A stretch of 11,897 nucleotides of DNA. It comes from Phycisphaerales bacterium. Its GTDB lineage: Bacteria; Planctomycetota; Phycisphaerae; Tepidisphaerales; Tepidisphaeraceae. The stretch is from contig PMAK01000258.1 in the NCBI GenBank assembly GCA_003153655.1, positions 52,877 to 64,773 on the forward strand, given 5' to 3'. Of this stretch, positions 1 to 5,790 are shown one piece after another. Under the pieces are notes generated by a model. The model saw only the letters and a program-made list of their open reading frames with translations. It did not search any database and was not told where the DNA came from. Each line of letters begins with the position of its first letter. The first letter of the stretch is position 1. The position numbers and the translations under genes are program-made.

Positions 1-194
1 CCCATCTGGCCGGCGCGATGGGCAAGCCAGTCTGGCTCCTGCTTCCATTTGTCCCGGACTGGCGCTGGCTTCTGGATCGCGACGATTCACCCTGGTATCC
101 ATCAATGCGCCTCTTCCGTCAGCCGAAGGTCGGCGATTGGCAATCCCCCGTTCGGCAGGTTTGCCGCGAACTCCCCAAGCTGGCAAAAACCTGA
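1..194 (+). CDS. C-terminal end of a TPR-linked glycosyltransferase (partial)
   Basis: The frame is open from the window edge (first full codon at position 3) to a TGA at 192-194, giving about 63 residues. The visible tail contains the run [20 protein letters not shown] followed by [18 protein letters not shown]. From family knowledge this matches the C-terminal end of large bacterial TPR proteins whose last domain resembles glycosyltransferase family 9 (ADP-heptose transferase-like): first a nucleotide-sugar-site segment, then the [10 protein letters not shown] signature. The substrate cannot be read. The gene lies 64 bases upstream of another TPR glycosyltransferase on the same strand, so the two may be co-transcribed. 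The N-terminal part, presumably with the TPR repeats, lies outside the window. Confidence 0.8.
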   Translation, partial: HLAGAMGKPVWLLLPFVPDWRWLLDRDDSPWYPSMRLFRQPKVGDWQSPVRQVCRELPKLAKT

Positions 195-211
195 TCGATG
201 AATAACATCGA
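195..211 (+). other. Small inverted repeat directly after the first stop codon
   Basis: TCGATG (195-200) and CATCGA (206-211) form a perfect 6-base-pair stem with loop AATAA, starting at the base after the stop codon of the first gene. No T-run follows, so it is not a convincing intrinsic terminator. It could protect the 3' end or be a chance palindrome. Confidence 0.3.
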
Positions 212-258
212 AATCCGGCCCCGCTACGATTCTCCGTTCCATTTGAAGCGGGAACCCG

Positions 259-2025
259 ATGTCCCAAACAACTGACGAAATTCTGGACGCAGCTCGAGAC
301 CACCATCTCGCCGGCCGCTTCTCGGAGGCCGCCGACCTCTATCGAAAAATACTCGAACTTGCTCCGGAAGATGGAGAAGCTTTTTTCCTTCTAGGACTGG
401 CCTTATTCCAGCTTGGCCACGTGGCCGAAGCCGCGGATAAGGTGCGCCGCGCCGTTTCTCTCGATCCGGCAGTCGCGGAATATCATTGCGATATGGCCAG
501 GATTCTGTTCACCCTCAACGATTTTCCCGGCGCGATCGCCGCCAGCCGCAAAGCCCTCGAATTGCAGCCGAATTTTCCCGAGGCCCTGTTCAATCTCGGT
601 AACGCCCTCTGCCGAACCCGGCTATTCGAGGACGGCATCGACGCCTATCAACATGCCCTCATCCAACGCCCAGACGCTCGCGATGCGGCCAACAACCTCG
701 GCATGGCCCTGCTCGAATTGGGCCGAATTGACGGAGCCATCGCCTGCTTCGATCAAATTCTGGCATCAAATCCTTCTGACGCCGCCGCCCGCAGCAACCG
801 CATTTACGCGATGCATTTCAATCCATCATCCACCGCGGCAAAGATTCGCGAGGAACTGGTCGATTGGAACCAGCAACACGCTCGCCCGCTGAATGCCACG
901 ATCATCCCACACATCCGACGGCCCAAATTGGATTCCCATCCTCTTCGCATTGGCTACGTTTCACCCGACTTTCGCGAGCACGTCGTTGGCTGGAATCTTC
1001 TACCCCTTCTCGCCGAGCATGACCGAAAACGATTTCATATCATCTGCTATTCCAGTGCCGGTCGTGCCGACGCAATCACACGCGAATTGCAATCCCACGT
1101 CGCGGCATGGCGAGACATTTCGGCCCTGTCCGATCAACAGGCAGCCAAAATCATCCGCGAAGACCAGATCGACATCCTCGTCGATCTCTCCCTCCACACC
1201 GGCGGCAATCGTCTTTTGCTTTTCGCCCGCAAGCCCGCGCCAATCCAACTCACATATCTCGCCTACCCCGGAAGCACCGGCCTGGAAGCGATGGACTATC
1301 GTTTCTCCGATCCGTTTTTAGATTTCGGCCAAGACCTATCCGATCACACCGAACGGACGATTCGCCTGCCCAGGACTTATTGGTGCTATCGCCCGGGTGG
1401 CCCGACTCCCGCCGTCGTTCCCCCACCCGCGCTTTCCGCCGGAATAATCACATTCGGATCTCTCAACGCGTTTCAAAAAATTTCTGGTCCCACGCTCGAC
1501 GTGTGGCGTCAACTCATGCAATCCGTGCCGCGTTCCCGTCTATTGCTCCATGCCCCCGTAGGCAAACATCGCGGGCAATTGATCCAGGGGTTCGAGACTT
1601 CAGGCATAGCGGACGATAGAATCGAGTTTGTCGACCGTCTTCCCTGGTCGCAGTACATCCAAACCTATCAGCGAATAGATATCGCCCTCGATCCATTCCC
1701 CTACGGCGGCGGCATCACCACCTGCGACGCCCTCTCGATGGGCGTTCCCATAATCACCCTGCGCGGAAAGACCACCGTCGGCCGCGGCGGGAGCAGCATC
1801 CTTCAAAATTTGAATCTACCCGAGTTCATCGCCGAATCCCCCCAGCAATACATTTCAGCGGCAACGGCGCTCGCTAACGATCTCGCTCTGCTCTCCAAAC
1901 TGCGTTCATGCCTTCGCGAGCGTATGCTCGACTCGCCGCTTACGGATGCCGTTCAATTCGCCCGTGACATCGAGGCCGCGTTCGTCAAAATGTGGGATCA
2001 ATGGACAAATTCGACCGCTGTGTAA
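259..2025 (+). CDS. TPR plus SPINDLY/O-GlcNAc transferase-like glycosyltransferase (GT41 family)
   Basis: The 588-residue protein has two parts. Residues about 4-174 form five TPR repeats of 34 residues (about 5-38, 39-72, 73-106, 107-140, 141-174), with typical A-x-x-x-Lx-P-x ends. Residues about 228-588 form a GT41 catalytic region. Landmarks are LRIGYVSPDFREH at 229-241 (H241 sits where human OGT has the His of its GNHPTSH motif), DLSLHTGGNRL at 309-319, FARKPAPIQ at 322-330, AYPGSTGLEAMDY at 335-347, a lysine in NAFQK at 403-407 matching the OGT UDP-binding lysine, and LDPFPYGGGITTCDALSMG at 477-495. Bacterial relatives usually read GGTTT at the GGITT site. Such enzymes transfer a sugar from a nucleotide donor to proteins or surface components in the cytoplasm; the acceptor here is unknown. 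The ATG gives a full first TPR. Upstream there is only a weak GCGGGA, 5 bases from the ATG. Confidence 0.88.
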   Translation: MSQTTDEILDAARDHHLAGRFSEAADLYRKILELAPEDGEAFFLLGLALFQLGHVAEAADKVRRAVSLDPAVAEYHCDMARILFTLNDFPGAIAASRKALELQPNFPEALFNLGNALCRTRLFEDGIDAYQHALIQRPDARDAANNLGMALLELGRIDGAIACFDQILASNPSDAAARSNRIYAMHFNPSSTAAKIREELVDWNQQHARPLNATIIPHIRRPKLDSHPLRIGYVSPDFREHVVGWNLLPLLAEHDRKRFHIICYSSAGRADAITRELQSHVAAWRDISALSDQQAAKIIREDQIDILVDLSLHTGGNRLLLFARKPAPIQLTYLAYPGSTGLEAMDYRFSDPFLDFGQDLSDHTERTIRLPRTYWCYRPGGPTPAVVPPPALSAGIITFGSLNAFQKISGPTLDVWRQLMQSVPRSRLLLHAPVGKHRGQLIQGFETSGIADDRIEFVDRLPWSQYIQTYQRIDIALDPFPYGGGITTCDALSMGVPIITLRGKTTVGRGGSSILQNLNLPEFIAESPQQYISAATALANDLALLSKLRSCLRERMLDSPLTDAVQFARDIEAAFVKMWDQWTNSTAV

Positions 2026-2051
2026 CACGCTGGCGAATCTACCAAAGCCTC

Positions 2052-2141
2052 ATTGATGCAACCGGCGCGTCGATCCTAATCAATCGCTAATACAATTTTA
2101 TCCTTTGCTTAATTTGTCGCTGATTGATCGCTCACATTGAT
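2052..2141. promoter_or_regulatory. Cluster of ATTGAT/ATCAAT boxes upstream of the PEP-CTERM gene
   Basis: ATTGAT occurs at 2052-2057, 2123-2128 and 2136-2141, and its reverse complement ATCAAT at 2079-2084. Two of these belong to a 7-base inverted pair, ATCAATC (2079-2085) and GATTGAT (2122-2128). The cluster covers the region just upstream of, and overlapping, the candidate promoter. It could be a set of regulator binding sites. No regulator is known and the AT-rich base composition makes some repeats likely by chance. Confidence 0.3.
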
Positions 2142-2150
2142 TCCTATACT
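2124..2150 (+). promoter_or_regulatory. Candidate sigma-70-type promoter of the PEP-CTERM gene
   Basis: TATACT (2145-2150) is a good -10 hexamer, and TTGATC (2124-2129) can serve as a -35 element with a short 15-base spacer. Transcription would begin near 2157 and give a leader of about 140 nucleotides that contains both hairpins described below. The -10 is convincing; the -35 spacing is not ideal. Confidence 0.4.
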
Positions 2151-2174
2151 CCGCCTTCGTCGTATGCGAAATCA

Positions 2175-2194
2175 CTCGCCTGTTTTGCGGCGAG
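2175..2194 (+). promoter_or_regulatory. First leader hairpin of the PEP-CTERM gene
   Basis: CTCGCC (2175-2180) pairs perfectly with GGCGAG (2189-2194) around the loop TGTTTTGC. It lies between the candidate promoter and the longer hairpin at 2204-2252, only 9 bases before the latter. No T-run follows, so it is not a classical terminator. It is probably part of a folded 5' leader. Confidence 0.4.
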
Positions 2195-2203
2195 ATACGG
2201 CAT

Positions 2204-2252
2204 CAGGACGGGAACGCGGAGTCCGAAGTGTTCGGATTGCGTATCCCGCCTG
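2204..2252 (+). promoter_or_regulatory. Long imperfect hairpin in the leader of the PEP-CTERM gene
   Basis: Five stem blocks pair in order. CAGG (2204-2207) pairs with CCTG (2249-2252), CGGGA (2209-2213) with TCCCG (2244-2248), ACGC (2214-2217) with GCGT (2239-2242), AG (2220-2221) with TT (2237-2238, one G-T wobble), and TCCGAA (2222-2227) with TTCGGA (2231-2236) around the loop GTG. That is about 21 base pairs, with single-base bulges at 2208 and 2243 and a GG bulge at 2218-2219. It ends 44 bases before the start codon and is not followed by a T-run. A cis-acting RNA element, an mRNA stabiliser or a DNA operator are all possible. No known riboswitch class is recognised. Confidence 0.55.
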
Positions 2253-2281
2253 TCAGTTGTGGAACATTCCCCAAAAAATTC

Positions 2282-2291
2282 GGGGAGGGAG
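2282..2291 (+). promoter_or_regulatory. Strong ribosome binding site that fixes the PEP-CTERM start
   Basis: The purine run GGGGAGGGAG lies 5 bases before ATG 2297. It selects this start (or ATG 2300 directly after it) over an upstream in-frame ATG at 2228, whose product would add 23 residues ahead of the signal peptide. GGGGA (2282-2286) can pair with TCCCC (2268-2272) across a 9-base loop, so the site may be partly masked in the mRNA. Confidence 0.65.
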
Positions 2292-2296
2292 ATTCA

Positions 2297-3133
2297 ATGA
2301 TGAAGTCACGTAAAGCACTCGGTGTTATTGCCGCTGCGGCGTTCAGCGTTGCTGGCGCGCAGATGGCATCGGCCGGTATCATTACCCAATGGGCTTTTGG
2401 AACCACGGCTGTTCCTTCCCCGGTCAATAGCCCGGCTCCGACCACGGGCAGTGGCACAGCGGTTTCGCTCGGCATGACGAATAACTACACGTATGCTGGC
2501 GGCGAGGGCCCCGGTTCGGTGAGCAACGATGATATCACGGTCCCCGGCTCGACCCCCGAATCCGCTTGGCGCATTCGCGGAAATAGCAACACCAAAAACT
2601 CAGGCCCCGGATTGGCCAACGGTTGGAATAATTCCGCTCCGAATTACACGCAAGGCGCGGAGTTTGTCGAAAGCACCGCCGGATTTAACAATCTCAACCT
2701 CTCGTTCGATTGGTTCGACACAACTCAAGGTGTCGGGAATATGCAGATCCAGTATACGCTGGATGCCAGCAACGCCAGTCCGACCTGGATTAACGTTGGC
2801 GCGGACTTTGTCGCTCCGGGCAACACCTTCTTCAGTTCAACGACGCCGAATATCTCGGTGAGCATTCCCGCGGGCGGATCTGATTTCGCGGTTCAAATGG
2901 TGTCGGTGAGGCCCGTCCTCGGCGACGCAAACTTCGCCGCCTTCGCTGCCGGCGATACAAGCGGCGGCCTGGATTATGCTAACGCCGCTGGCGCGGACTA
3001 TAACAATTCCTCCGGCAACTGGAGCTTCAACAATATCACGATCTCCGGTACCGCCGTCCCAGAACCCACCAGCGCGTCGCTGCTCGGTTTGGCCGGCCTC
3101 GGACTCCTCCGTCGCCGTCGCACCGCCAAGTAA
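2297..3133 (+). CDS. PEP-CTERM sorted extracellular protein
   Basis: This 278-residue secreted protein has an N-terminal Sec signal (MMKSRKALG, then an Ala-rich core) with likely cleavage after ASA at residues 24-26. The C-terminus carries a PEP-CTERM sorting tag: VPEP at 254-257, a short hydrophobic segment at about 259-271, then RRRR at 272-275. From family knowledge, such tags direct proteins to exosortase-mediated processing and attachment to the outer surface or exopolysaccharide. The mature part (about 27-250) is rich in Asn, Ser, Thr, Gly and aromatic residues. It includes SAWRIRGNSN, NGWNNSAPNYTQGAEF and LNLSFDWFDTTQG, which suggests a beta-sandwich surface domain; I recognise no enzyme motif. 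The gene stands alone between its own promoter/leader and a strong terminator, so it is probably monocistronic. No exosortase gene lies in the window. Its role, for example matrix or surface-layer component, is unknown. Confidence 0.9.
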   Translation: MMKSRKALGVIAAAAFSVAGAQMASAGIITQWAFGTTAVPSPVNSPAPTTGSGTAVSLGMTNNYTYAGGEGPGSVSNDDITVPGSTPESAWRIRGNSNTKNSGPGLANGWNNSAPNYTQGAEFVESTAGFNNLNLSFDWFDTTQGVGNMQIQYTLDASNASPTWINVGADFVAPGNTFFSSTTPNISVSIPAGGSDFAVQMVSVRPVLGDANFAAFAAGDTSGGLDYANAAGADYNNSSGNWSFNNITISGTAVPEPTSASLLGLAGLGLLRRRRTAK

Positions 3134-3170
3134 GGCGTATTTTCTTTAACCTTTCGGCAGCTTTCTAAAG

Positions 3171-3195
3171 CCCACGGCATCGCCGTGGGTTTTTT
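3171..3195 (+). terminator. Intrinsic terminator of the PEP-CTERM gene
   Basis: CCCACGGC (3171-3178) and GCCGTGGG (3182-3189) form a perfect 8-base-pair GC-rich stem with loop ATC, followed by six T residues (3190-3195). It begins 37 bases after the stop codon. This is the clearest terminator in the window. Confidence 0.93.
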
Positions 3196-3204
3196 ATGTA
3201 AAAT
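3195..3204 (+). promoter_or_regulatory. Possible -10 element for tilS overlapping the terminator T-run
   Basis: TATGTA (3195-3200) and the overlapping TAAAAT (3199-3204) both resemble -10 hexamers and lie 7-10 bases before the GTG at 3211. A start of transcription at or near the GTG would give a leaderless tilS mRNA. No good -35 is visible, because that position falls within the terminator stem. The call rests on spacing alone. Confidence 0.25.
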
Positions 3205-3210
3205 GCCTCG

Positions 3211-4119
3211 GTGATCCCGATTCCCCAGGAAGTCCCCCCAGGCCGCTGGGCCGTCGCCGTCAGCGGCGGCGCCGACAGCGTGGCCCTTCTCCGTCTCATC
3301 CATCCCCACCCCGATCTCTCTCTCCACATCGTCCACCTCGACCATCAAACCCGCGAACAGGCCAGCACCGGCGATGCCGATTTCGTCGCAAACCTTGCCA
3401 ACAAACTTTCACTCCCCGTCACGATTGCCCGCCGAAACGAAATCGAACCCCAGGCACAAAATCTACCGAAAAATATCTCGGCCCGCTTTCGCGCGCTCCG
3501 CATCGAACTTTTCCGCCGGACCATAGTCCGTGAAAACCTCCTGGGCGTAATCCTCGCCCATCAAGCCGACGATCAGGCGGAAACAATTTTCCTCCGCCTG
3601 CTGCGCGGCTCCGGCCCCGCGGGTCTATCCGCCATGTCCACCCGCCGTCGATTAGAAAACCTGACCATCCTCCGCCCGCTCCTGCACATTCGCCGGGAAG
3701 ACCTACGCAATTTCTTAAAAACTCAAGGCCAGAATTGGCGTGAAGATGCGAGCAATCAATCCGACCACTACGCGCGCAACCGCGCCCGCAAATTTCTCGA
3801 ATCCCGCCCCGATTTACACGAGCCATTGCTGGCCATCGGCCGCGCCTGCGCGGAGTATTCAAAATGGATTCGCAGCAGCGCCCCCGTGCTGAACGAAAGA
3901 TTTCCCGCAATCGCCCTCGCCGAATCCCCGCGCATGCTCGCCAGGGAATCTGCCCGCCGCTGGCTCGTGTCACAAGGCGTCCCACCCCCAGACCTGACCC
4001 CGGCGATCCTGGACCGCCTGCGGGAAATCGCCACCGATGCCGCCACACCAGCAAAACAGCAATTTCCCGGCGGCATGCAAGTCCACCGCCGCTCCGGCTG
4101 GATCAGCCGCGAGCCGTAA
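3211..4119 (+). CDS. tilS: tRNA(Ile)-lysidine synthetase TilS, short form
   Basis: TilS is a cytoplasmic enzyme that uses ATP to attach lysine to C34 of the CAU-anticodon tRNA(Ile), so that it is charged with isoleucine and reads AUA; the gene is normally essential. The 302 residues show the N-type ATP pyrophosphatase P-loop SGGADS at 18-23, HLDHQTRE at 42-49, the family signature AHQADDQAETIFLRLLRGSG at 116-135 with AGL following, RPLLHIRREDLRNFL at 155-169, and WREDASNQ at 176-183 followed by RNRARKFL at 189-196. The length resembles compact TilS proteins such as that of Aquifex (about 310 residues), not the longer E. coli enzyme (about 430), so the C-terminal TilS domain is missing. The start is GTG without a Shine-Dalgarno sequence; a nearby ATG at 3203 is out of frame. 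The gene follows a terminator and converges on the minus-strand gene 3 bases later. Confidence 0.93.
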   Translation: MIPIPQEVPPGRWAVAVSGGADSVALLRLIHPHPDLSLHIVHLDHQTREQASTGDADFVANLANKLSLPVTIARRNEIEPQAQNLPKNISARFRALRIELFRRTIVRENLLGVILAHQADDQAETIFLRLLRGSGPAGLSAMSTRRRLENLTILRPLLHIRREDLRNFLKTQGQNWREDASNQSDHYARNRARKFLESRPDLHEPLLAIGRACAEYSKWIRSSAPVLNERFPAIALAESPRMLARESARRWLVSQGVPPPDLTPAILDRLREIATDAATPAKQQFPGGMQVHRRSGWISREP

Positions 4120-4122
4120 ATC

Positions 4123-5697
4123 CTATTTCCCACCCCGCGTCGTCGCTCGCTCCTCATCCCTCATCTGCATCGCCTTCTCCAATTGCTCATTCACCGTCCC
4201 CGCTGGATGGAGATCAAACGTTCGTTGCCAATCAGCCACCGCTCGGTTCCATTCACCCGCCTTCATGTCAATCAATGCCTGCATCTTCCAAAGTTCCCAG
4301 TAATCCGGATAAATGGAAATCGCATCATCCATGCTCCGCCGCGACTCCGCCAAGCGGCCTTCCTCATAATCCGCGAACGCGACAAGCAAATGAATCTTCA
4401 GCGATTTCGGCTGCTCCCTCAGCGAATATTCGTAGAACGCATCGCGATCGTTCCACCGGCGAACATACGTCCACGTTCGAATCGACCCGAGCGCCAGCAG
4501 AATCGCAAGCAGAATTCCCCACACCCGCGGCCGCAGTCTGACCATGGCCATCGCGGCAAGGATGACAAAAAAAACCGACGGCAAATACATAAGCCGCTCG
4601 CCGAAGATCGCGGCAATAATGACGACGTTGGAAGCCATGGAATAAGTCAGAGCCATCGCCACCAGACAAAATCCAGCAGTCCAGTTCCGTCTCGCCACAC
4701 TGACACATAGGCCCGCTATCCACCCCATCAGCACCATCGCCCCCAGCCAAAGAGATGGATCGGCCAAGCGGATCGTCGGGCCGATCACCGCCAATCCATA
4801 ATCCAATGACAGCTTCAGCGGCATGACCAGCAACTGGAAATATCTCCCGAGAAGCGCAACCGGAATCAGCCAGCGGTCAAGCCGAGGCGACTGAATCATC
4901 GGCTGCATCGCGACATCCAGAAATCCCCGGTCCCACTCAAATTTCAGGTGAAGCACTTCCTCTCGCAGCACGATCACGCCGCCGACGGTCCAGATCACCA
5001 GCGCAAACATCAAGAGCATCGCCTGACGTTCGGCATGACGTTGTTCGGGCGTACGCTCGCCCTCAGTTGCCAGCAGTCCCCGCCGCACCGGCAAAAGCGC
5101 CACGAGCAATGCGGGCATCAGCATTCCCTGCTCTTTGCTCAACATCGCGATAAGACAAAGAATAAAGATGGACACCGCACGTCGCGTAGTTATCGGACGC
5201 TTCAGAAAAAGCACCATCGCGCCCAATGCCCCGGCGGCACATGCCAGCTCCGCGCGTCCAACAACCCCCGCAACAGCCTCCGCATGCACGGGATGCGCGG
5301 CAAATAGCAATCCCGCGATCAATCCAACGCGCCAATCCAGCAATCGTCGCCCAAGCTCCGCGACCAGCGCGCACACCCCGGCATTCAGCAGAAGATTCAC
5401 CAGGTGAAATGCCCACGGCCGGTTGCCATGCACCCACCATTGCAATCCATAACTCTGAGAGACCAGCGGGCGATAGAGGTTGTCGATTGCCCCGTTGAAA
5501 TAGTCATGCGTCCAGAATTGCCCCCACAGCTTGGGATGTTGGACACGCTCATCCAAACCGATGAGAAACGAATCGTCATAGATATAAGTGCCCCCAAGCG
5601 TGATGGCATACAGTGCCAAAGCCAAAGCCGCGCTGAAAGCCGCAGGCCCCCAATGTCTCCACCCGCGAGGATCTTCAGACGAACGCAATCGATTCAC
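4123..5697 (-). CDS. TMTC-like polytopic membrane protein with C-terminal TPRs (putative GT-C O-mannosyltransferase-like)
   Basis: With the GTG at 5697 the protein has 524 residues. It starts with a short basic leader and a first membrane segment (about 18-35). A GT-C-type acidic pair follows in TYIYDDSF (D41, D42), then NLYRPLVSQSYGLQWWVHG at 73-91, HPVHAEAVAGVVGRAEL at 135-151, SKEQG at 187-191 and, further on, a GERLMYLPS motif. These match the TMTC family (CAZy GT105 in animals, where TMTC1-4 act in O-mannosylation). There are about ten hydrophobic segments, and the last 85 residues or so look like two TPR units. Bacterial relatives are common in planctomycetes, mostly without assigned substrates. 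The open frame extends to 6198, but that extension lies opposite the SDR gene and looks non-coding. The gene tails into tilS with a 3-base gap and is divergent from the SDR. TTG codons slightly upstream are alternative starts. Confidence 0.8.
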   Translation of the reverse strand: MNRLRSSEDPRGWRHWGPAAFSAALALALYAITLGGTYIYDDSFLIGLDERVQHPKLWGQFWTHDYFNGAIDNLYRPLVSQSYGLQWWVHGNRPWAFHLVNLLLNAGVCALVAELGRRLLDWRVGLIAGLLFAAHPVHAEAVAGVVGRAELACAAGALGAMVLFLKRPITTRRAVSIFILCLIAMLSKEQGMLMPALLVALLPVRRGLLATEGERTPEQRHAERQAMLLMFALVIWTVGGVIVLREEVLHLKFEWDRGFLDVAMQPMIQSPRLDRWLIPVALLGRYFQLLVMPLKLSLDYGLAVIGPTIRLADPSLWLGAMVLMGWIAGLCVSVARRNWTAGFCLVAMALTYSMASNVVIIAAIFGERLMYLPSVFFVILAAMAMVRLRPRVWGILLAILLALGSIRTWTYVRRWNDRDAFYEYSLREQPKSLKIHLLVAFADYEEGRLAESRRSMDDAISIYPDYWELWKMQALIDMKAGEWNRAVADWQRTFDLHPAGTVNEQLEKAMQMRDEERATTRGGK

Positions 5698-5790
5698 CGC
5701 GGCCAATCTTAACCGAGGACAATGCAATCGGCATTCCAAGTCCCCTATAGCGCATTTTTCGTGGATTAAAGTTAATCTTTCCCCACGCCC
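5698..5790. promoter_or_regulatory. Divergent promoter region between the TMTC-like and SDR genes
   Basis: This 93-base gap separates two divergently transcribed genes and is more AT-rich than its surroundings, so both promoters should lie here. Possible -10-like tracts include CTATAG (5744-5749, self-complementary, so present on both strands). No pair of -35/-10 hexamers is convincing. Neither gene has a clear Shine-Dalgarno sequence. Confidence 0.35.
5764..5777. promoter_or_regulatory. Palindrome GATTAAAGTTAATC, possible operator
   Basis: GATTAA (5764-5769) and TTAATC (5772-5777) are perfect inverted half-sites separated by AG. The element lies 13 bases before the SDR start codon, inside the divergent promoter region. 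A dimeric repressor site for one or both genes is possible. A chance AT-rich palindrome is the alternative. Confidence 0.35.

Noticed and set aside
413..1619. Overlapping plus-strand frames inside the SPINDLY-like gene (413-892, 893-1321, 1107-1619)
   Set aside because: They are alternate-frame shadows in GC-rich DNA with Pro/Arg/Ser-rich low-information products. The GT41 frame carries all conserved motifs.
2026..2100. Terminator for the SPINDLY-like gene
   Set aside because: I found no GC-rich stem followed by a T-run after 2025. The only inverted pair (2079-2085 with 2122-2128) is AT-rich with a long gap.
2228..2296. N-terminal extension of the PEP-CTERM protein from ATG 2228
   Set aside because: The added residues would precede a complete signal peptide, and the strong ribosome site at 2282-2291 points to ATG 2297. 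The ATG at 2228 lies inside the hairpin loop.
3419..4157. Minus-strand frames opposite tilS (211 and 129 codons)
   Set aside because: TilS motifs occupy the plus strand throughout. The minus frames are rich in Gly/Arg without recognisable domains.
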